From: a virus
Reading direction: 5' to 3' (one strand)
DNA: 20,888 nucleotides
IMG/VR virus record: IMGVR_UViG_3300030102_006128
Location: 1-20,888 of that record
Positions within the stretch are counted from its first letter, which is position 1. Each line of letters opens with the position of its first letter. Below, piece by piece: positions 7,193 through 12,393 of the stretch. Position numbers and translations under genes: made by a program. The notes beneath the pieces are model-generated. The model did not search any database, had not been told where the DNA came from, and worked only from the letters and a program-made list of their open reading frames with translations.

Positions 7193-7754
7193 AGTCTGCC
7201 TCGATTGCCTCCATTTTTTGAGCAAAATCTCTAAGTTGATCTATATTCAAATAATCCTGAAGAACCTGCAAGGTTTGCTCCCTCATCTTGTTTTTGTACT
7301 CAATAATAATGGTAGGCTCATTGCTTAGTTCCTTGCGAACATCATGCAAGTCCTTCATTATCTTACTCAAATCCTTTGGATGAATCGCATCCAAGTCTGG
7401 ATGATTTTCAAGAAGAGAAGTTATCTTTACTAGCATGAACTCAACCTTCGTTGATAGCCTCTCTTTTCGCTCCTCTAGCGTCCCAACAGCCTGAAGAGTG
7501 TTACGGTATTGCTCTAGTTCTTTTAAGATCTCTGGATCAAATTTTGATATTTCTGGTAGTTTTTTGGTTTTCTCTATAAACTGAATCTCATCATCTATAT
7601 GTTTTCTTTCTGACTTCCAGTTGTAAATAGTTTGTCTTGACACACCCCATTTTTGAGCCACTTTTGACACATTTCCAATTACATCAATATCTCGCAAAAT
7701 TTCTATCTTTTGCTCAGGTGAAAACTCGCTGTTACCAGCCCTTTTTTTCGACAT
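7179..7754 (-). CDS. Small terminase subunit-like protein with HTH
   Basis: A 191-residue protein. Residues about 10-50 form a homeodomain-like HTH of the transposase/terminase-small type (FSPEQKIEILRDIDVIGNVS, then KVAQKWGVSRQTIYNWKSE). The rest is almost wholly helical and charged with coiled-coil character (LEERKERLSTKVEFMLVKI, DLHDVRKELSN), suited to forming a ring. HTH at the N-terminus, helical oligomerisation part and location upstream of the large terminase genes support the packaging subunit that recognises viral DNA. ATG at 7754 is preferred to the TTG six bases earlier. A general transcription regulator is the alternative. Confidence 0.7.
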   Translation of the reverse strand: MSKKRAGNSEFSPEQKIEILRDIDVIGNVSKVAQKWGVSRQTIYNWKSERKHIDDEIQFIEKTKKLPEISKFDPEILKELEQYRNTLQAVGTLEERKERLSTKVEFMLVKITSLLENHPDLDAIHPKDLSKIMKDLHDVRKELSNEPTIIIEYKNKMREQTLQVLQDYLNIDQLRDFAQKMEAIEADYELL

Positions 7755-7902
7755 ATTCAATTATTGATTCTATTCGATTATAGATATAGTTTGGCAGTTT
7801 ATCAGACATGGAAGGTATTTTGTATAAGCTCTCTATGATCACTTTTATTTCTTCTAAAAGTTCCTCTTTGCTTGCTATTTTTTTCTTCTTATGCCAGCCC
7901 AT
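7732..7902 (-). CDS. Small 56-aa protein, first gene of the packaging block
   Basis: Reads MGWHKKKKIASKEELLEEIK, then VIIESLYKIPSMSDKLPNYI, then YNRIESIIEYVEKKGW. It is helical and amphipathic with a Lys-rich start. AAAAGGTG about five bases before ATG is a reasonable SD. The end overlaps the small terminase gene by 23 nt in another frame. It appears to open the leftward packaging operon, since only intergenic DNA lies upstream. No function is recognised; a small accessory of the terminase gene is one guess. Confidence 0.6.
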   Translation of the reverse strand: MGWHKKKKIASKEELLEEIKVIIESLYKIPSMSDKLPNYIYNRIESIIEYVEKKGW

Positions 7903-8158
7903 TGTACACCTTTTTTATCCGATTTACAAAAAGGTACCTCAAACCATCTGATTTTACAAATATTTTGTAATGGGTAAAAACTTTTTAAAAAAAAATTGAC
8001 AGCTATTGGTAAAAATTTAGTTTTTGCGGCAGGGAGGGTAATCAGCATGCTACGGCGAAAATTTTAAGGCCTGCACCCCTGTCAGATAGCCAGAGACGGC
8101 CCAAAAATCCCCCCAGCGCCATGCAGGCGGCGCCAGAGGTGTAAAGGGTTGGCAGAAA
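7903..8158. other. Intergenic region between accessory module and packaging operon
   Basis: This 256-bp stretch holds no convincing gene. Its left part (7921-8020) is very AT-rich with long A-runs and two degenerate copies of the window's repeat. The right part (8030-8158) is GC-rich, with a GCGCC/GGCGC inverted repeat at 8116-8120 and 8129-8133. On the minus strand that repeat is followed by G6-A-T5, a weak terminator candidate for the genes ending at 8159. The promoter for the packaging operon should lie here; TTTACC, 16 bp, TAAAAT on the minus strand is a weak match. Confidence 0.5.
7970..8018 (+). repeat. Two degenerate copies of the ATGGGTRRAAATCC repeat
   Basis: ATGGGTAAAAACT at 7970-7982 matches the consensus for ten bases, and ATTGGTAAAAATTT around 8005-8018 is a weaker copy. 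They are in the same orientation as the arrays at 9619-9741 and 11797-11922 and also lie at the downstream end of a leftward module. A third related string, AAAAATCCCCCC at 8104-8115, shares only the right half. Confidence 0.5.
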
Positions 8159-8407
8159 TTAGAGCCCTGCAATGCCCAGAACCTGAGAGCGAGCCCACGC
8201 CACCTGATCAGCTGTTGGGCTAGGGTTGCCAAAGTGCAGCGCTGCCAGCAATACCAGCACCTCAGATAAGTAAGCTACCTGCTCATATTCAGAGGGCCGC
8301 TTGCTGTGGGTTCTGCTGATTCTGCTCTGGCTAAAGTGAAGGTTAATCTCTGCTTCAGTCTGTGATAATGGGCCCAGCACTCCGAATCTCTCCAGATATA
8401 GGGCCAT
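8159..8407 (-). CDS. Hypothetical 82-aa protein, last gene of four-gene module
   Basis: Starts MALYLERFGVLGPLSQTEAE and is mainly helical, with a hydrophobic helix SEVLVLLAALHFGN in the middle. No family is recognised. The chosen ATG (8407) overlaps the previous stop as TAATG and has GGGAG eight bases upstream. An in-frame ATG at 8422 adds five residues and is the alternative. Base composition is clearly richer in G+C than the packaging genes to the left. An overlapping Trp/Pro-rich frame reaching 8050 was not accepted as a gene. Confidence 0.55.
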   Translation of the reverse strand: MALYLERFGVLGPLSQTEAEINLHFSQSRISRTHSKRPSEYEQVAYLSEVLVLLAALHFGNPSPTADQVAWARSQVLGIAGL

Positions 8408-8799
8408 TAAATTAACTCCCATGTCTCACCCCCTATCTCAGTATAGGCACTCTTTAAGTGCTTCAGGTTCTCAGGTACTATCTGCCATTCAAGGCCTGCC
8501 AGCTGAACCAGTTCTTTAGAGATACTAAGCACCTTTCCTCTGTTCTGATTCAGTACGCACTGCTGGCCGAAACTGTCCAGAGCTAGAGAAATTACTAGCT
8601 GCCTTTCTGCCTCATCTCTATATCTCACCAGATAGCAGCGTTCCTGCGTTCCCTCCCACATTCCAATGCCAGCAGTATATCTGAGGTTTAAATCTTGCAG
8701 GCACTGCTCCAGATTTAGAGAGCGCTTCAGGTTCTCAGTAAAGGAGAGCCCAGCGAGCTCTCCAGATATTAAAAGGAAGTCTGCTTTTATGTTATTCAT
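8407..8799 (-). CDS. Hypothetical 130-aa protein
   Basis: Starts MNNIKADFLLISGELAGLSF; the ATG at 8799 overlaps the previous gene's stop and follows a strong SD (GGAGG, seven bases away), so longer readings to 8838 are rejected. It is a mixed alpha/beta protein with a strand-rich middle (TAGIGMWEGTQERCYLVRYR, then EAERQLVISLALDSF) and a C-terminal LVQLAGLEWQIVPENLKHLK. No catalytic motif is visible and the family is not recognised. It lies in the GC-richer accessory module and is translationally coupled on both sides. Confidence 0.6.
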   Translation of the reverse strand: MNNIKADFLLISGELAGLSFTENLKRSLNLEQCLQDLNLRYTAGIGMWEGTQERCYLVRYRDEAERQLVISLALDSFGQQCVLNQNRGKVLSISKELVQLAGLEWQIVPENLKHLKSAYTEIGGETWELI

Positions 8800-9118
8800 A
8801 GCTGGCCTCCTGTACATAGGTATCAACCAAGTGCTCATATAGTACAGGTACTAAACCGCCCTCCAGTTCTGGACTGTCCTGCACTCCAGATAGGAATACT
8901 TTACTCATATGGCTCAGGGCTTGGTAAAGATTGCTGCGGCGCCCTTCATAATAAGCAGCTGCAAAGTGATAGACTGCCAGCGCTATGTCTAGCCTTGCCT
9001 CCTCTCTGACATCAGGATACTGCAGGTAGTCGTAAAGGGTTTTAATCATTTCTGAGAGCATAGGGTCAGCTACTGAGTAGCTGCCCTGTGTGATGTCTGA
9101 TGTTATATTGATAGTCAT
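8792..9118 (-). CDS. Hypothetical 108-aa helical protein
   Basis: Reads MTINITSDITQGSYSVADPM and continues as a helical, acidic protein with aromatic-rich helices (ARLDIALAVYHFAAAYYEGR, then RSNLYQALSHMSKVFLSG). ATG at 9118 follows the previous stop by one base and has a GAGGAG SD. The repeated helix pattern with A/Y/L resembles TPR-like or four-helix bundles, but no family is recognised. It is part of the four-gene module 9449-8159. Confidence 0.6.
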   Translation of the reverse strand: MTINITSDITQGSYSVADPMLSEMIKTLYDYLQYPDVREEARLDIALAVYHFAAAYYEGRRSNLYQALSHMSKVFLSGVQDSPELEGGLVPVLYEHLVDTYVQEASYE

Positions 9119-9119
9119 T

Positions 9120-9449
9120 TTAAAGCTCCTCTCCAGTATTAAAAATAGTTACTATTGTAGGTACATCGATAAAGGCGTGCTTATCATTCTTATAGTCATT
9201 CCACAAGTACTTGCCCATAATAAGCTCACTCTCTCCATTGTATCTTTCATTACTTGCCCAGTCATTAAGACTGGCTTCTATATGCTCTAGAGCTTCCTGC
9301 TTACAGGAATCTTTTACATACTTATTAACTGCCTGCTCAAAGTGAGACATCATGTCCTTTTCTCTCACTTCATAAACAGTGCTGGTAGGGTCTATGTCTC
9401 CGATGGGAGCGTTGATGTATTCAAAAGTAACTTTATATATATGGTTCAT
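9120..9449 (-). CDS. Hypothetical 109-aa protein, first gene of four-gene module
   Basis: Starts MNHIYKVTFEYINAPIGDID. The N-terminus looks like beta strands, then a helix EKDMMSHFEQAVNKYVKDSC, then WASNERYNGESELIMGKYLW and an acidic end. It is acidic overall and unrecognised. It lacks a clear SD (leader ACTAAGAAA), unlike the genes downstream. A good promoter match lies 44 bases upstream, and further up are a G-quadruplex motif and a repeat array, so this gene opens its own transcription unit. Confidence 0.6.
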   Translation of the reverse strand: MNHIYKVTFEYINAPIGDIDPTSTVYEVREKDMMSHFEQAVNKYVKDSCKQEALEHIEASLNDWASNERYNGESELIMGKYLWNDYKNDKHAFIDVPTIVTIFNTGEEL

Positions 9450-9492
9450 TTTCTTAGTATTAAATTAGAGCAGCGTCATTGCTGCATAACTC

Positions 9493-9521
9493 AATATACC
9501 ACTTTTATTCATTATTCAAAA
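9493..9521 (-). promoter_or_regulatory. Promoter candidate for the four-gene module
   Basis: On the minus strand TTTTGA (9521-9516) and TATATT (9498-9493) are separated by 17 bp, a good sigma-70-like fit, 44 bases before the ATG at 9449. The sequence AAGTGG-TATATTGA-GTTAT resembles AAGTGTTG-TATATTGA-TGTAT before the gene at 11690, suggesting two copies of one promoter type. Confidence 0.5.
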
Positions 9522-9553
9522 CTGAATACAAAATTATTTTTACTTTTTTTTAG

Positions 9554-9593
9554 GGCCAGCTGGCCAGCCCCAGCCCCAGCCCCAGCCCCAGCC
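9554..9593 (-). repeat. G-quadruplex-type hexamer repeat with adjacent 12-bp palindrome
   Basis: CCCCAG is repeated four times without change at 9568-9591. On the minus strand this is four GGGG runs separated by CT, a textbook G-quadruplex motif. Directly beside it is GGCCAGCTGGCC (9554-9565), a perfect palindrome. The minus strand is the coding strand of the genes starting at 9449. The tract is out of character in an AT-rich phage. It could act as a transcription or replication roadblock, or simply be a slipped-strand expansion. Confidence 0.75.
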
Positions 9594-9618
9594 GAATCAG
9601 GTTCAGGTCGTATCTGCT

Positions 9619-9741
9619 ATGGGTGGAAATCCCTTTAGGATGGGTAGAAATCTCTCTACGATGGGTGGAAATCCCCAGCGCAAAAAAAAAGGACTCCTAC
9701 CTATCATGGGTAGAAATCCTTTTGAAATGGGTAGAAATCCC
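9619..9741 (+). repeat. Array of five ATGGGTRGAAATCYC direct repeats (iteron-like)
   Basis: Copies begin at 9619, 9640, 9661, 9706 and 9727. Distances are 21, 21, 45 and 21 bp, so neighbours lie two helical turns apart with one position skipped. The unit is ATGGGTRGAAATCYC, an imperfect dyad GGG-N7-CCC. The last copy ends at 9741, touching the stop codon (9743) of the putative HTH gene on the minus strand. The same motif recurs at 11797-11922. Phasing and position suggest binding sites for a protein such as an initiator or repressor. Confidence 0.85.
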
Positions 9742-9742
9742 T

Positions 9743-10117
9743 TTAATAGTGCCAGCAGGCATAGTCCCATATACCTCTATAGTAGCACCACTCCAGATAT
9801 TCTTGGTCTGATATATGAGGGTCGCTATAGTCAAGACTTCGTAACCAGTCTATAAGGTCTTTCTCATGTGCGAAACACTGTCCAAACTTTGTCTCAAAAC
9901 CTTGAGTCATTCTCTGTCCAGTCTTGCTGCATACTCTAGTATGAGTATCCATGTACTCTTTAAGTCGTCTATATTCTGAAGCCCACGTTCTGTCCATGAA
10001 GTCCTCATCAGGAAACGTCTTCATATATGACAACCTATTTTCCTTGATTCCAGTATCTTCTGAGATTTGCTTCTGTGAGAAGTCGTGGTCATCCTTTAAC
10101 ATACGAACTATGTTCAT
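9743..10117 (-). CDS. Putative HTH DNA-binding protein, last gene of six-gene operon
   Basis: A 124-residue protein. Residues about 13-34 (FSQKQISEDTGIKENRLSYM) look like a lambda Cro/CI-type helix-turn-helix; the rest is acidic and aromatic, with a Cys/Trp/Tyr-rich end (YLEWCYYRGIWDYACWHY). Two cysteines lie at the C-terminus. The ATG at 10117 overlaps the previous stop as ATGA and has a GGGGGG leader; an upstream ATG at 10129 would overlap more. The direct-repeat array starts two bases after its stop, so those repeats are a natural candidate for its binding site. It is not assigned to a named family. Confidence 0.6.
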   Translation of the reverse strand: MNIVRMLKDDHDFSQKQISEDTGIKENRLSYMKTFPDEDFMDRTWASEYRRLKEYMDTHTRVCSKTGQRMTQGFETKFGQCFAHEKDLIDWLRSLDYSDPHISDQEYLEWCYYRGIWDYACWHY

Positions 10118-10332
10118 GATACCCCCCATGATTTGCTGTTACTGATTATGTTGTCCCATGCTTCGGCCATGGTATCAATGGCATCTTGTGCCAGCTGAAA
10201 AGTAAGAGTCTCACTCAAAGACTTGTTCCATGCTGTAATAAACATCTTGTTTCCTACGACCTCATAGTCCATCTCCATGAAGTTCATATATGATATAGCT
10301 TTAGCTAGATTATCCATAGTATCAATATCCAT
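10114..10332 (-). CDS. Hypothetical 72-aa acidic protein
   Basis: Reads MDIDTMDNLAKAISYMNFME, then MDYEVVGNKMFITAW and a helical end. It is acidic and Met-rich, with no recognised family. Its start overlaps the upstream stop by 11 nt and its end overlaps the HTH gene as ATGA, so it is translated as part of the six-gene operon 11690-9743. Confidence 0.6.
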   Translation of the reverse strand: MDIDTMDNLAKAISYMNFMEMDYEVVGNKMFITAWNKSLSETLTFQLAQDAIDTMAEAWDNIISNSKSWGVS

Positions 10333-10591
10333 TTAAGTGTTCGTGGTATTTTCTGGACATCTCATTAATGAGATATCGTCCAGATGAAGTGTGGAACCCA
10401 TAGCTGTGGGTATATAGACCCTTGATGGGTTCGTTCTCAATGAGGAGATGGAACAAGTCCACCTCCCCCACGTTTTCAGATTGGGATACCCACTGGCAAG
10501 CAGAAACCAGACATTCCACGTCCAGTTTAGTTCCCCCATAGTTGGTGTCCATGTAGTCCTTCACGTTCTCTGTTGTTAGTTGTTCAATCAT
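10322..10591 (-). CDS. Hypothetical 89-aa protein
   Basis: Starts MIEQLTTENVKDYMDTNYGG and contains LVSACQWVSQSENVGEVDLF and GLYTHSYGFHTSSGRYLINE. It is acidic, with several His and aromatic residues toward the end. GAGG six bases before the ATG is a fair SD. Both ends overlap neighbours by 8-11 nt. The family is unknown. A second frame in this stretch (10333-10539) was judged a shadow. Confidence 0.6.
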   Translation of the reverse strand: MIEQLTTENVKDYMDTNYGGTKLDVECLVSACQWVSQSENVGEVDLFHLLIENEPIKGLYTHSYGFHTSSGRYLINEMSRKYHEHLNGY

Positions 10592-10784
10592 GGTTGGCCT
10601 CTTCTTCTTTTAGTTGTATTCCTTCTTTTAAGTATATCAGAGCTTCTTTGGCATCTTTGATTATCCAGTGCTCAATGACATGAGCAGCTTCTGCCCAGTC
10701 ATCCTCATTCACCCAGTGCCGAGCTTGCTCTGCTGCTCGCTCGAACCACTGGATACATAGTAGTATGTTATCTTTAGTCGTCAT
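10584..10784 (-). CDS. Hypothetical 66-aa helical acidic protein
   Basis: Starts MTTKDNILLCIQWFERAAEQ and is almost entirely helical with many Trp, Ala and Glu (WVNEDDWAEAAHVIEHWIIK). The C-terminus is strongly acidic (LKEEEANHD). No SD is evident; it overlaps the gene before it by 11 nt and probably relies on coupled translation. No family is recognised. Confidence 0.6.
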   Translation of the reverse strand: MTTKDNILLCIQWFERAAEQARHWVNEDDWAEAAHVIEHWIIKDAKEALIYLKEGIQLKEEEANHD

Positions 10785-11196
10785 CGTGTCTTAGTTTTTT
10801 TAGTTGTTTGATTACGTCCTTGATTAGTGTGTCATCAGTAATAGAGCATTCCTCATGTAACATCTCCTCACCTGCTATGTAGACTAGCATATTGCCTATC
10901 TCGTCCTTCTGAACCAAAGTCCTGAACTCACCGAACATAGATTCTTCATAGTCTCTGACATAGTCTATGAGCTGGAAGAAGTCCATACTCTGGAAGGCTG
11001 AGCTCATCCACTTATAGGCCTCATAGTGAGAGTAGAACCAGTAGTCCTCATTGAACAGCTTATGATGGAAGTCGTATAGTGAATCGTACCTGAATGTCAG
11101 GGTCTCATCAGGTAGCCCATTGTGTTCCAGCTCCTCTATGGCATGGTCAATAAGAACGTTCTGTGCTTCGTTGGTTAGGTCTAAAAATAAACTCAT
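10774..11196 (-). CDS. Hypothetical 140-aa acidic protein
   Basis: Reads MSLFLDLTNEAQNVLIDHAI and is helical, aromatic-rich and strongly acidic (Asp/Glu outnumber Lys/Arg more than two to one), ending KKLRHDDD. GGAGGTATC before the ATG is a perfect SD, and the start overlaps the previous stop as ATGA. The acidic, compact profile is seen in many phage host-takeover and DNA-mimic proteins, but that is only analogy. No family is recognised. Confidence 0.65.
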   Translation of the reverse strand: MSLFLDLTNEAQNVLIDHAIEELEHNGLPDETLTFRYDSLYDFHHKLFNEDYWFYSHYEAYKWMSSAFQSMDFFQLIDYVRDYEESMFGEFRTLVQKDEIGNMLVYIAGEEMLHEECSITDDTLIKDVIKQLKKLRHDDD

Positions 11197-11690
11197 GATA
11201 CCTCCTTGCCTGAACCTTTACGATAAGAAATCGAGCAGTGCTCCATCATTGTTTGAAGAAGTACTCCAGCAACCAGTGGGCTCTCCTTGAATCCCCAGTC
11301 CACCGCTTCATCAATAGTATCTCTACTAGCTACTATCGACTGCTTGCCTTCAGGTGTGCTAAAGTCCATAGGTAGAGTCTGAATCCCATGATATTCAAAA
11401 GTGGTGTCCTGATTCTTTCTGGAGTCAACGTCTATGGCCACTACCTTCAGGAGCAGCTCTCGGTTCTCATTGCTCATGGAGCTATACAGCTTGAAGATAT
11501 TGCCATCGAATTTATCGTAGAAGTGCTGGCCCAAGCTGCCACCGAATACTTCAATGAAGGTATCCTTGAGTCTTAATGGGTTGAAGTTCCACTCGAACTC
11601 AACGAGCATATTAACGGTATCTCTCAGGACTTTATAGTCTAAGTCTTCAGGTGTGAACCCAAAGTTCAATGGTTGATTTGTTGTTTTCAT
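11193..11690 (-). CDS. Hypothetical 165-aa protein, first gene of six-gene operon
   Basis: Starts MKTTNQPLNFGFTPEDLDYK. It has a helical N-terminal half (DTVNMLVEFEWNFNPLRLKD), a GGSLGQHFYDKFDGN turn, and a C-terminal half with MDFSTPEGKQSIVASRDTID and GVLLQTMMEHC. No catalytic motif is visible and the family is unknown. A promoter candidate lies 34 bases upstream, then the second repeat array. Base composition and SD use in this operon differ from the packaging genes. Confidence 0.65.
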   Translation of the reverse strand: MKTTNQPLNFGFTPEDLDYKVLRDTVNMLVEFEWNFNPLRLKDTFIEVFGGSLGQHFYDKFDGNIFKLYSSMSNENRELLLKVVAIDVDSRKNQDTTFEYHGIQTLPMDFSTPEGKQSIVASRDTIDEAVDWGFKESPLVAGVLLQTMMEHCSISYRKGSGKEVS

Positions 11691-11723
11691 AGTATGTATC
11701 TCTTAGTTTCGATTGAATACATC

Positions 11724-11752
11724 AATATACAACACTTATAGATGGAATCCTA
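11724..11752 (-). promoter_or_regulatory. Promoter candidate for the six-gene operon
   Basis: The minus strand has TATATT (11729-11724) followed by GA, 34 bases before the ATG at 11690. The -35 region is weak (TAGGAT with 17 bp spacing). The context AAGTGTTG-TATATTGA-TGTAT matches the promoter candidate at 9493-9521, which is the main support. Confidence 0.45.
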
Positions 11753-11796
11753 ATATTCAGATACAAATAATCAGATTAAATGAAATTACTTTTGGA

Positions 11797-11922
11797 ATGG
11801 GTAAAAATCCCCAAAGTGGGGAACTAAAATCGTAACTGAGATGGGTGGAAATCCCCCTGAGATATGGGTAAAAATTCACTATGGGAATGGGTAAAAATCC
11901 TTTTGATATGGGTGAAAATCTC
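11797..11922 (+). repeat. Array of five ATGGGTRRAAATYCC direct repeats (iteron-like)
   Basis: Copies begin at 11797, 11841, 11864, 11887 and 11908, spaced 44, 23, 23 and 21 bp. In the 44-bp gap a decayed copy is visible near 11818 (GGGGAACTAAAATC). The array ends at 11922, immediately next to the stop codon (11923) of the initiator-like gene. Motif, orientation, copy number and the single double-length gap all match the array at 9619-9741. The neighbourhood of a replication-initiator-like gene makes an iteron role plausible. Confidence 0.85.
11803..11822 (-). terminator. Weak intrinsic terminator after the initiator-like gene
   Basis: On the minus strand TCCCC-ACTTT-GGGGA is followed by TTTTT, a 5-bp stem with a T-run, about 100 bases after the initiator-like gene's stop and before the promoter of the next operon. 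The stem uses part of one direct repeat (11797-11812). It is short, so efficiency is uncertain. Confidence 0.45.
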
Positions 11923-12354
11923 TCACATGATCTCACCTAAAACGATTTCCCTCCCCCTTCTTAAAGAAGAAACAGTATTATTATTATTTATATTAATATG
12001 TTTGACATTTCGATCAAGGGGGTCTTGACGCAAATCGCTAGGGTTCTTGCGTTTTCGATCAAGGGTTCTTGCGTTTTCAGTCAAGGGGTATATCTTTCTC
12101 TTTTGATTTCCATTCTCATCAATAGGATGATACTCTACTCTTACAAATCCAGCCTTCTTTAATGACTTGATCCACCTAGATATGGTTTCTGTCCTTGTAT
12201 TATATAGATGTGCAAAATAGGAATTAGTACTAAAACAGTATCCATGCTTACTAGATAGGGTTATAATTTCAGCGTACAGTATTTTTTCATTAGCGGTAAT
12301 CTTTTCACTGTACCTTACATCCGCACTTAGTATTACGTAGTAATTAGGTTTCAT
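11923..12354 (-). CDS. Replication-initiator-like winged-helix protein (HTH_36 type)
   Basis: A 143-residue protein starting MKPNYYVILSADVRYSEKIT. Residues about 5-91 form a winged helix typical of phage and plasmid replication initiators: ITANEKILYAEIITLSSKHG, the recognition region NSYFAHLYNTRTETISRWIK, then a wing VRVEYHPIDENGNQKRKIYP. The C-terminal tail (from 92) is basic, then Asn-rich (HININNNNTVSS). An upstream ATG at 12420 is open but the protein then starts with atypical sequence and would cross the promoter, so 12354 is chosen. The coding DNA contains short tandem repeats and an AT-rich run. A strong promoter lies upstream, and the gene diverges from the replication operon. A pure transcription regulator is the alternative. 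Confidence 0.7.
   Translation of the reverse strand: MKPNYYVILSADVRYSEKITANEKILYAEIITLSSKHGYCFSTNSYFAHLYNTRTETISRWIKSLKKAGFVRVEYHPIDENGNQKRKIYPLTENARTLDRKRKNPSDLRQDPLDRNVKHININNNNTVSSLRRGREIVLGEIM
11975..12090. other. Candidate replication origin inside the initiator-like gene
   Basis: Two near-identical tandem units of 22 bp (core AGGGTTCTTGCGTTTTC, then GATCA or AGTCA) lie at 12040-12061 and 12062-12083, with a third, diverged unit before them (about 12018-12039) and a partial one after. Next to them is an almost pure A/T stretch at 11975-12000. Repeats plus AT-rich DNA inside an initiator gene is the arrangement of phage lambda ori in gene O. Protein residues 93-118 and 119-128 are encoded by the two parts. 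Function is inferred. Confidence 0.5.
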
Positions 12355-12365
12355 TATTTTTCTCT

Positions 12366-12393
12366 TTGTGTATTGTAATATTTTTTGTAATAT
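12366..12393 (+). promoter_or_regulatory. Rightward promoter candidate for the replication operon
   Basis: TTGTGT (12366-12371), 16 bp, TAATAT (12388-12393) precede the exonuclease ATG at 12435, which has GGAG as SD. The -10 box overlaps that of the leftward promoter on the other strand, so the two may compete. Confidence 0.5.

Larger units (their letters stand above)
9450..9742. other. Intergenic region holding promoter, G-quadruplex motif and repeat array
   Basis: No gene is supported here. From right to left it holds five direct repeats (9619-9741), a (CCCCAG)4 tract with a flanking palindrome (9554-9593), and a minus-strand promoter candidate (9493-9521). An A9 run at 9682-9690 reads as T9 on the minus strand and could help terminate the upstream operon, though no good stem precedes it. 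Short plus-strand frames across the Pro/Ala-coding repeat are artefacts of the tandem repeat. Confidence 0.7.

Noticed and set aside
8050-8232. Minus-strand frame of 60 codons overlapping the end of the 8159-8407 gene
   Set aside because: It starts with TTG, is Trp/Pro-rich and unlike its neighbours, has no SD, and covers a GC-rich intergenic area with hairpins.
9551-9593. Palindrome plus T-run as an intrinsic terminator
   Set aside because: The T-run precedes the stem on the plus strand and becomes an A-run on the minus strand, so neither direction gives a stem followed by U.
9342-9855. Plus-strand frames across the CCCCAG tandem repeat
   Set aside because: The Pro/Ala run is a by-product of the hexamer repeat, and the frames oppose well-supported minus-strand genes.
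9619-11922. Repeat arrays considered as CRISPR
   Set aside because: Repeats are about 15 bp with only 6-8 bp between most copies, too short for CRISPR repeats or spacers, and no cas effector genes are present.
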